10,588 nucleotides of DNA. Origin: Patescibacteria group bacterium. Lineage in GTDB: Bacteria; Patescibacteriota; Gracilibacteria; UBA1369; LOWO2-01-FULL-3. This document shows positions 5,524-10,588 of the stretch, piece by piece. The notes under the pieces are model-generated. The model was not told the origin of the DNA. It saw nothing but the letters and a program-made list of their open reading frames with translations, and did no database searches. A program made the translations under genes and the position numbers. The stretch covers positions 1-10,588 of the forward strand of contig JAHIRL010000039.1 of the NCBI GenBank assembly GCA_018818755.1. The letters are read 5' to 3'. Within the stretch, counting starts at the first letter, position 1. The number at the start of each line of letters is the position of its first letter.

Positions 5524-6768
5524 ATGTTGAATATTTCAAAGAAAACCAGTAGAATTTTTGCCATGCAAAGGACTTTTAAATTTGATCCAATTCTGGCTTT
5601 AACTATACTTTTTCTGCTGATTTTCGGTTTGATAATGATTACGAGTATCGGGGTGCCGAAGTCTATTTCGCTTTCGGCTCCGGGGGTGCTTTATCCGAAT
5701 TGCGGGGATCCGGATGTGGATTGTTATCTGCTATTCAAGAAACATATTTTTAGGTTGGGGGTAGGTTTGATTGCATTTTTTACAGCTTATAAATTACCAA
5801 TAAAATTTTGGAAGAAAATTTCGCCATTGGCTTATGCGGGGATTGCCATTTTGTTGCTTGCAGTTTTGATTATGGGGAGCAGTTATTCGACTATTGCCAC
5901 CAGCTGGTTGACGGTTTTCAATACTTCTTTGCAACCTTCGGAGTTTGCGAAATTGGCGATAATCCTTTATTTGGGGCATTGGTTTAGTAAGAGGCAGTAT
6001 GATCTGCAGAGTTTTTCCGATGGGTTTGTGCCATTTGCGATTATTTGCGGAATTATTATTGGGCCGGTGATGTTGCAGAATGATTACGGATCGACCTTTG
6101 TTCTGGGCTTAATTTGTATTACGATGTTTTTTGTGGCCGGGGCGAATCTCAAACATTTGCTGTTGGGAATTTTTGTGGCAATGCTGGGATCGATAATTAT
6201 TATTACAAGTGTTCCGCATGTGCGGGAGCGATTTGAAGGTTTTATGAGTGTGGATGAAGAGTGCCTGGAGGATTATTGTTGGCAATCTCAGCAGGCGAAT
6301 ATTGCGGTGGGGAGTGGTGGTTTTTTTGGCAAGGGGCTGACTCAGGGAGTGCAAAAATCGTACTGGTTGCCGCAGGCGAGTGATGATTTTATTTTCGCGG
6401 CTTCAGCGGAAGAGTTGGGATTTTTGAGAATTATTTTTATTGTGGCAGCATATCTGCTTATTGCTATTCGGGGCTACAAGATCGCAAATGATGCGGAAAG
6501 TGATTTTGAAAAATATGTGGCTGTGGGAATTACGACCTGGATTGTTTTTCAGGCTTTTGTGAATATCGCGGTGAATACAGCACTTTTCCCAGTGACGGGA
6601 ATTACTTTGCCTTTTGTTAGTTATGGAGGATCTTCTTTGCTATCATCTCTAGTGGCTGTGGCCATTTTGTTAAATATTTCTAAAGGATCAAAATATGCGA
6701 GTAGTATTAACTGGAGGCGGGACCGCCGGGCACGTCACACCCAACATAGCCGTTATCGAAGAGCTTAA
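5524..6768 (+). CDS. ftsW: Peptidoglycan glycosyltransferase FtsW (SEDS family)
   Basis: A 414-residue polytopic SEDS protein that polymerises lipid II into glycan strands, normally with a class B PBP at the septum. I call FtsW rather than RodA because murG follows. Seen: about ten hydrophobic segments; QPSEFAKLAIILYLGHW at 137-153; PVMLQNDYGSTF at 181-192; QQANIAVGSGGFFGKG at 256-271; WLPQASDDFIFAASAEELGF at 281-300, with D288 at the site of the catalytic aspartate; and TGITLPFVSYGGSSLL at 358-373. Odd: two close cysteine pairs (C60/C67 and C247/C252) in predicted external loops, and an Arg-rich tail (391-414) encoded over the start of murG. The start is uncertain. ATG 5563 would drop 13 residues without touching the first helix, and a possible promoter (TTGAAT 5527-5532, TAGAAT 5550-5555) would make that form nearly leaderless. 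Confidence 0.93.
   Translation: MLNISKKTSRIFAMQRTFKFDPILALTILFLLIFGLIMITSIGVPKSISLSAPGVLYPNCGDPDVDCYLLFKKHIFRLGVGLIAFFTAYKLPIKFWKKISPLAYAGIAILLLAVLIMGSSYSTIATSWLTVFNTSLQPSEFAKLAIILYLGHWFSKRQYDLQSFSDGFVPFAIICGIIIGPVMLQNDYGSTFVLGLICITMFFVAGANLKHLLLGIFVAMLGSIIIITSVPHVRERFEGFMSVDEECLEDYCWQSQQANIAVGSGGFFGKGLTQGVQKSYWLPQASDDFIFAASAEELGFLRIIFIVAAYLLIAIRGYKIANDAESDFEKYVAVGITTWIVFQAFVNIAVNTALFPVTGITLPFVSYGGSSLLSSLVAVAILLNISKGSKYASSINWRRDRRARHTQHSRYRRA
6682..6687 (+). promoter_or_regulatory. Shine-Dalgarno for murG inside ftsW
   Basis: AAAGGA sits 7 bases before the murG ATG at 6695, the only clear ribosome binding site I find in the window. It fixes the murG start inside the ftsW reading frame and argues that the overlap is real. 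Confidence 0.6.
6695..6768 (+). other. 74-base ftsW/murG overlap in two reading frames
   Basis: Both frames are coding here. murG reads its conserved GGGTAGHVTPN loop, while ftsW reads residues 391-414, a tail with eight Arg and two His. In ftsW each codon takes the third base of one murG codon plus two bases of the next. C at 6742 (murG Pro16) and C at 6757 (murG Ile21) keep the ftsW frame open: a T at either site would leave murG unchanged but make TAA or TGA in ftsW. The frame ends where T 6766 does make TAA. Confidence 0.75.
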
Positions 6769-7738
6769 GAGCAGAGGCGGTGTGGAGATGCTTTATGTTG
6801 GTTCGAAAGGTGGTGTGGAGAAGCGGATGATCGAAAAAATTGGTATACCTTATGAAGGGGTGCATTGTGGAAAATTGCGCCGGTATTTTAGTTGGCAGAA
6901 TTTTGTGGATGTTTTTAAGGTGCCACTGGGGGTGTGGGCGGCGGCTGGGATTTTGCGGAGATTTAAGCCGGATGTTGTTTTTAGTAAGGGAGGATTTGTT
7001 AGTTTTCCAGTGTGTGTGGCGGCATGGAAATTGGGAATTCCTGTAGTGTTGCATGAATCTGATCTGCATTTGGGGATGGCAAATAAGTGGATTGCGGGGA
7101 TTGCTTCGACGATTTGCGTGAGTTTTGAGGAGACCATTGAGAGTTTGCCTGAGAAATTGCGGGGAAAAGCTGTTTATACGGGGACGCCAATTAGGGCGGA
7201 GATCTTGGCTGGAGATAAGGAGGCAGGGCTTGGTTTTTGTGGATTTAACGATTATAAGCCGGTGGTATTGGTGATGGGGGGGAGTTCTGGGGCAGAGCAA
7301 TTGAATATATTGGTGAGGGCTGGCATGGATGAATTATTGAAGAAATATCAGATAGTGCATATTTGTGGGCGGGGGAAATTGGATATTTCGGCTCATTCGA
7401 AGGGATATAAGCAGTTTGAATATTTGGATGAACAAATGAAGGATATCTATGCGGCGAGTGATGTGGCGGTAACTCGGGGTGGAGCAAATAGTTTGTTTGA
7501 ACTGGCGGCTTTGCGAAAGAAAGCTGTGGTTGTGCCTTTGTCTATGGGTGCGAGTCGAGGGGATCAGATTGATAATGCCAGGGTGTTTGTAAAGGATTTT
7601 GGCTGGTATATGCTAAATGGGGATGTTGGGCGGGAAGATTTTATCAATGCGGTAAATGTGGCGTTTATGCAGAATGTTGGTAGTGGAAAAGTGAAAAATG
7701 GTGCAAAAGAAGTTGTTGATTTACTAATATCCACATGA
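6695..7738 (+). CDS. murG: UDP-GlcNAc:undecaprenyl-PP-MurNAc-pentapeptide GlcNAc transferase MurG
   Basis: A 347-residue GT-B enzyme (family GT28), peripheral on the inner membrane face. It adds GlcNAc to lipid I to give lipid II, the substrate of FtsW. Seen: the N-terminal glycine loop TGGGTAGHVTPN at 6-17, FSKGGFVSFPV at 96-106, HESDLHLGMANK at 120-131, TGTPIR at 162-167, GGSSGAEQLN at 195-204, the UDP-GlcNAc site RGGANSLFELAAL at 261-273, and PLSMGASRGDQIDNA at 281-295. Length is normal. The start is fixed by the family N-terminus and by AAAGGA 7 bases upstream. It begins 74 bases inside ftsW, and its TGA stop overlaps the next ATG (ATGA at 7735), which suggests translational coupling on both sides. 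Confidence 0.96.
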   Translation: MRVVLTGGGTAGHVTPNIAVIEELKSRGGVEMLYVGSKGGVEKRMIEKIGIPYEGVHCGKLRRYFSWQNFVDVFKVPLGVWAAAGILRRFKPDVVFSKGGFVSFPVCVAAWKLGIPVVLHESDLHLGMANKWIAGIASTICVSFEETIESLPEKLRGKAVYTGTPIRAEILAGDKEAGLGFCGFNDYKPVVLVMGGSSGAEQLNILVRAGMDELLKKYQIVHICGRGKLDISAHSKGYKQFEYLDEQMKDIYAASDVAVTRGGANSLFELAALRKKAVVVPLSMGASRGDQIDNARVFVKDFGWYMLNGDVGREDFINAVNVAFMQNVGSGKVKNGAKEVVDLLIST

Positions 7739-8748
7739 TTATCTTTGGAAAAAAATTTGATATTCTGCTAGTTGGTTCTTTGTTTTTGATTATTTTTGGA
7801 TATTTGTGGGTAGTGGCCTTGGGTGATGTTTTTGTGAGTCCTTTGATGGATATTTTCGGAAGAAGTGTTTTTGATTTGATAAACAGGATGTGGTGGGGAG
7901 TTTTGATTGCTATTATTTTTGTGGGAATACTAGAGGTTGTGCCGAGAGAAGTGATAATGAAGGTGCTGGGAAGGGGTGGCAGTTTTAGTGGGATTTTGCG
8001 GGCTACTTTGGCCGGTGTTCTGCTGGATTTGTGTTCGCATGGAATTTTGATTGTGGGAATGAAGCTTTACAATAGAGGGGCAAGTTTGGGTCAAGTGATG
8101 GCGTTTTTGATTGCTAGCCCCTGGAATTCTCTTTCTTTAACTTTTGTGCTGGTGGCGCTTGTGGGAATTTGTTGGACCTTGGCTTTTATCGGATTGTCTA
8201 TTGTGATTGCGGTAATTTCAGGGCTAATTTTTGAGATGTTGGTGAGGCGGGGGGTTTTACCGAAGAATCCAAATAGTGTGAGCTTGCCTGATAATTATGA
8301 TTTTTGGGGAAATTTGAGAAAGGCTTTTAGAGAGAATAAACGAGGGTTTTTGGGATTTGTGGTGGATGGAGTGAAAGGATCTAAGACTGTTATGCGCTGG
8401 ATATTTTTTGGAGTGGTCCTGGCTTCTTTGATGCGGACATTTTTGTCGCCGGAAAGCTTTGAGATCTTGTTTGGGCCGACTGTTGCCGGATTGGGAATGA
8501 CTTTGGTTGTGGCTACAATATTGGAAGTTTGCAGTGAAGGATCAACTCCTATTGCGGCGGATATTTTGAATAGAGCCGGGGCCGGAGGAAATGCTTTTGC
8601 ATTTTTGATGACCGGAGTTTCTACGGATTACACAGAAATTATGTCCTTGAAGGAAACGACAAAATCGTGGAAAATTGCATTGTTCCTACCTTTGGTTACT
8701 GTACCTCAAGTTGTGGCGATAGCTATGATGATAAATTATTACCTATGA
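7735..8748 (+). CDS. Permease of the ArsP/YraQ (UPF0718, DUF318) family
   Basis: A 337-residue membrane protein with two homologous halves. Hydrophobic segments lie at about residues 8-30, 52-70, 84-107, 118-134, 137-170 and then, after a soluble linker (about 172-216), at 220-238, 245-265, 280-300 and 312-335. Seen: each half has the family's Cys-Ser-x-Gly turn, DLCSHGILIVGMKLYNRGAS (97-116) in the first and EVCSEGSTPIAADIL (263-277) in the second, each followed by a Gly-rich FL segment. Characterised relatives include the ArsP organoarsenical exporter, but most are of unknown substrate and I cannot assign one here. The first half has CSHG where many relatives have CSCG. Start and stop each overlap a neighbour by ATGA, so it is embedded in the murG operon. 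No arsenic regulator or reductase is nearby. Confidence 0.82.
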   Translation: MIIFGKKFDILLVGSLFLIIFGYLWVVALGDVFVSPLMDIFGRSVFDLINRMWWGVLIAIIFVGILEVVPREVIMKVLGRGGSFSGILRATLAGVLLDLCSHGILIVGMKLYNRGASLGQVMAFLIASPWNSLSLTFVLVALVGICWTLAFIGLSIVIAVISGLIFEMLVRRGVLPKNPNSVSLPDNYDFWGNLRKAFRENKRGFLGFVVDGVKGSKTVMRWIFFGVVLASLMRTFLSPESFEILFGPTVAGLGMTLVVATILEVCSEGSTPIAADILNRAGAGGNAFAFLMTGVSTDYTEIMSLKETTKSWKIALFLPLVTVPQVVAIAMMINYYL

Positions 8749-9800
8749 AAATAGTCGTTAATGCCAGATTTTTGCTTCATCCCTATACGGGGATTGGTCA
8801 ATATACTAAGCATATGCTTAGGGCTTTATCTAAGATTGATAAGAAGAATGAGTATGTTTTGCTGGTTCCCAAGAGAGTAAAAAATACTTTTGGTAAAAAT
8901 TTCAGAGTGAAAGTCTTACCGGAGTTGCGTCGGGGTGGTGCTGGGATCAAAAAAACTTATTGGGAACAGATAAGTGTGCCGGAGACTATTTTGCGGGAGA
9001 AGGCAGATGTGGCTTGGTTCCCCTATCCTGCAAATCCCTGGAATAAAGGCTTTTATAAAAAAGGAGTGCGAGTTTTGCTTACTGTGCATGATTGTATTCC
9101 ATGGAAGCATCGGGAATATCGGAAGGGGCTGTTGTCCAAGATGTATCATTATCAAAGTAAGCGGGCTGTGCGGCTGGCAAATGAGGTTCTTACAGTTTCC
9201 AAGAGTTCGGCAGGGGATATTGCAAAGATTTGCGAGGTACCTGCCAGGCGGATTTCGCTCACTTACAATGATGTGGACCCTGTGTATAAGGGAAAGAAAG
9301 GCGATGCGAATTTGCTTAAAAAATGGGGGCTTAAGAAAGGAAAATATCTTTTGTATTGTGGTGGATATGATAAGCGGAAAGGTGTTGAGAGATTGGTTAA
9401 GGAGGCTGTGGGGGAAAAGTTGGTGCTTTGTGGTGGGCAGTTGCATTTGGGAAAATTGTATGAGAGTTTTGGGGCTGAGGCTGGGGATTTGGTGCGAACG
9501 GGTTTTTTGAAGGAGGAGGATTTGAAAGTTTTGTATGAGAATTGTAAGGCCTTTGTTCATTTGTCACAGGAGGAGGGATTTAATATCCCGGCTTTGGAGG
9601 CGGCAAATTGTGGGGCTCCGTTGGTGCTTTCGGGGATTGCAGTGCATAAGGAAATTTTTGCCGGTGGGGCTATGTTTGTGGGAAATCGAAAAGGGGCATT
9701 AAGATTGGCTTTGGCTAAGATTTCGCGCAAGAAAAATCCTATTGTGGGTAAATATTCTTGGGAGATGAGTGCAAAAGTTTTTAAAAATTTGTTAAAGTAG
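8745..9800 (+). CDS. Family 4 glycosyltransferase (GT-B fold)
   Basis: A 351-residue retaining glycosyltransferase, cytoplasmic or membrane-associated, of the GT4 type that builds surface polysaccharides or glycolipids from nucleotide sugars. Seen: MKIVVNARFLLHPYTGIGQY at 1-20, the acceptor-side start; VHDCIPW at 114-120; VSKSSAGDI at 151-159; the donor domain opening YLLYCGGYDKRKGVERL at 201-217; and the E-x7-E motif E277-GFNIPAL-E285 before AANCGAPLVLSG. I start at ATG 8745, which overlaps the permease stop as ATGA and gives the standard N-terminus. The upstream start at 8667 would add 26 residues out of the permease frame with no family support. Acceptor and sugar cannot be told; operon context suggests an envelope glycan. 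Confidence 0.9.
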   Translation: MKIVVNARFLLHPYTGIGQYTKHMLRALSKIDKKNEYVLLVPKRVKNTFGKNFRVKVLPELRRGGAGIKKTYWEQISVPETILREKADVAWFPYPANPWNKGFYKKGVRVLLTVHDCIPWKHREYRKGLLSKMYHYQSKRAVRLANEVLTVSKSSAGDIAKICEVPARRISLTYNDVDPVYKGKKGDANLLKKWGLKKGKYLLYCGGYDKRKGVERLVKEAVGEKLVLCGGQLHLGKLYESFGAEAGDLVRTGFLKEEDLKVLYENCKAFVHLSQEEGFNIPALEAANCGAPLVLSGIAVHKEIFAGGAMFVGNRKGALRLALAKISRKKNPIVGKYSWEMSAKVFKNLLK

Positions 9801-9804
9801 AAAT

Positions 9805-10332
9805 ATGAGTACTTTGTCCGTTGTTATTATTGTGGTTGTTGTGGTGGCGCTCGTTGCTCTGTGGTTTTTTGTTGCGGTGAGGCGTTTGAGAAAAATGACA
9901 ATAGCTCTGGATGAAGCATGGGAGGATATTTTTTTTGAACTGCGTAGGAGACAGGATATGTTGCCGAATTTAATTGAGACTATGCGGAAATTTGGGGCGA
10001 ATGAGGCCTTAATTGTTCAGATGATAAAGGAGCGGGATTTGGCGGCGAGGGAAGAGATTGGGGGGGCGAAAAAAATCGAGTATGAACATGACTTGAGTAA
10101 ATGTATTAACGGCTTAATCGTGGCTGGAAAAGAAAATGTGGAAGCTAAAAAAGATACGAATTTTTTGGAATTGAAAAAAAATCTTGGTGACCTGACCCAA
10201 AGTATTCAACAAAAAACCAAAGCCTATAATAATATGGTGAGGGACTTCAATAAGGATAAAAATAAACTTTATTTAAAAATCTTCAGTAAAATTTTGGGGC
10301 AGAAGGATGCTCTTATTTTCGAATTTGAATAG
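9805..10332 (+). CDS. LemA-family membrane-anchored protein
   Basis: A 175-residue protein with one N-terminal membrane helix (residues 4-24, mostly Val/Ile/Leu) and a helical domain. Seen: the LemA landmark ELRRRQDMLPNLIETMRKF at 45-63 (family pattern: L-x-x-R-x-x-L-x-P-N-L); KERDLAARE at 75-83; and the closing YNNMVRDFNKDKN (141-153), which matches the family's YN...YN segment. LemA proteins are widespread but of unclear biochemical role. They adopt an N-out topology with the helical bundle in the cytoplasm or at the surface, depending on the author. The start is 4 bases after the glycosyltransferase stop, so it is probably the last gene of the ftsW-murG run. It is somewhat divergent in the middle (84-130). 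Confidence 0.82.
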   Translation: MSTLSVVIIVVVVVALVALWFFVAVRRLRKMTIALDEAWEDIFFELRRRQDMLPNLIETMRKFGANEALIVQMIKERDLAAREEIGGAKKIEYEHDLSKCINGLIVAGKENVEAKKDTNFLELKKNLGDLTQSIQQKTKAYNNMVRDFNKDKNKLYLKIFSKILGQKDALIFEFE

Positions 10333-10349
10333 TTTTTTGTAAAAAAGTC

Positions 10350-10378
10350 TTGACGGTGAGTGATCGCTCACCTATACT
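10350..10378 (+). promoter_or_regulatory. Strong sigma70-type promoter of lexA
   Basis: The -35 is TTGACG (10350-10355) and the -10 is TATACT (10373-10378), with a 17-base spacer. Both match 5 of 6 consensus bases, and this is the best promoter in the window. Predicted start near 10385, about 27 bases before the lexA ATG. The spacer is filled by palindrome 1. Confidence 0.82.
10355..10372. promoter_or_regulatory. Candidate LexA operator 1
   Basis: GGTGAGTGATCGCTCACC is an 18-base palindrome with a single mismatched pair. It lies exactly between the -35 and -10 of the lexA promoter, where a bound repressor would block RNA polymerase. LexA repressors commonly regulate their own gene. Unlike the classical boxes (CTGT-N8-ACAG, GAAC-N4-GTTC), the half-site here is GGTGAG. 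Confidence 0.7.
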
Positions 10379-10395
10379 GTGAGTATACACTTACC
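10378..10395. promoter_or_regulatory. Candidate LexA operator 2
   Basis: TGTGAGTATACACTTACC aligns to operator 1 without gaps, sharing GTGAGT at the left and CT(C/T)ACC at the right. It runs from the last base of the -10 across the predicted start. Its centre is 23 bases from that of operator 1, about two helical turns, so two dimers could sit on the same face. Confidence 0.62.
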
Positions 10396-10411
10396 TTTTA
10401 ATCTTATTCAT

Positions 10412-10588
10412 ATGGAAAACACCCTAACAGAAAAACAGGAAGCGGTTCTCAAATTTATTGAGGAGTATCAAACGGCACATGGCAAATCCCCTACTCTAAA
10501 AGAAATGCGCGAGCACTTTCAAGTTAGCTCGGACAATAGCGTCCTGAAGCATGTAAAGGCCTTGCATGAAAAAGGTTATTTAGAAAAA
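10412..10588 (+). CDS. lexA: LexA SOS repressor, N-terminal DNA-binding domain (3' end outside window)
   Basis: Fifty-nine codons are visible from the ATG at 10412 to the edge. They match the winged-helix domain of LexA: LTEKQEAVLKFIEEY at 5-19, HGKSPTLKEMREHFQVSS at 23-40 (helix-turn-helix), SVLKHVKALHEKGYLEK at 43-59. In LexA this domain binds the SOS box. The missing C-terminal part should carry the Ala-Gly cleavage site and the Ser-Lys catalytic pair. The recognition helix reads SSDNSVLKHVKALHEKG rather than the E. coli type, which fits an unusual operator. It has its own promoter and two palindromes just upstream, so it is a separate, probably autoregulated unit. No Shine-Dalgarno is seen. 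Confidence 0.88.
   Translation, partial: MENTLTEKQEAVLKFIEEYQTAHGKSPTLKEMREHFQVSSDNSVLKHVKALHEKGYLEK

Noticed and set aside
8667..8744. Longer glycosyltransferase start
   Set aside because: The added 26 residues overlap the permease C-terminus and do not fit the GT4 start; ATG 8745 gives the standard N-terminus and an ATGA junction.
8974..9510. 178-residue plus-strand frame inside the glycosyltransferase
   Set aside because: Cys/Arg/Trp-rich shadow of a gene with a clear GT4 motif.
10330..10352. T-run and A-run after the LemA stop as a terminator
   Set aside because: TTTTTT-GT-AAAAAA has a two-base loop and no GC stem, so it would not form a stable terminator hairpin.

Overview
The window looks like chromosome from a streamlined bacterium, probably a Candidate Phyla Radiation (Patescibacteria) lineage. 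This is inferred from style, not from a marker gene. Genes are short and tightly packed, with stop/start overlaps (ATGA twice) and almost no Shine-Dalgarno sequences. Coding strands are rich in TTG and GGG, and one divergent protein has no recognisable close family. TGA is a genuine stop: murG and the permease both end on it. That argues against the Gracilibacteria/Absconditabacteria code, where TGA is glycine. An aroE gene and a full peptidoglycan set suggest a less reduced member, perhaps Peregrinibacteria-like.

Layout. 1-946 (-): an MscS-type mechanosensitive channel, cut by the window edge. 1066-2644 (+): a slipin (stomatin/SPFH) gene followed one base later by aroE. 2641-3914 (-): lspA followed by an unrecognised six-helix membrane protein that converges on aroE with overlapping stop codons. 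3980-5416 (-): a 478-residue soluble protein of no clear family, in which I see a divergent protein-kinase-like (SelO-reminiscent) motif set. 5524-10332 (+): a five-gene run of ftsW, murG, an ArsP/YraQ-type permease, a GT4 glycosyltransferase and a LemA-family protein. 10412 to the end (+): the N-terminal DNA-binding domain of LexA behind a strong promoter. No stretch above 300 bases lacks a gene. The longest gaps, about 120, 107, 79 and 65 bases, all hold promoters.

How it fits together. FtsW polymerises glycan strands, using the lipid II that MurG completes. The permease, glycosyltransferase and LemA protein are welded to these two by overlaps or a 4-base gap, so the run looks like one envelope operon. 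LspA, MscS and the slipin are also envelope functions. AroE (shikimate pathway) and LexA (SOS repressor) are the exceptions.

The most interesting points are: (1) two tandem GTGAG-N6-CTYAC palindromes over the lexA promoter, a candidate SOS operator unlike the classical boxes; (2) the orphan kinase-like protein; (3) a 74-base ftsW/murG overlap in which C-ending murG codons keep the ftsW frame open; (4) divergent promoters that appear to share a palindromic -35 element. I see no mobile element, CRISPR array, tRNA or rRNA.
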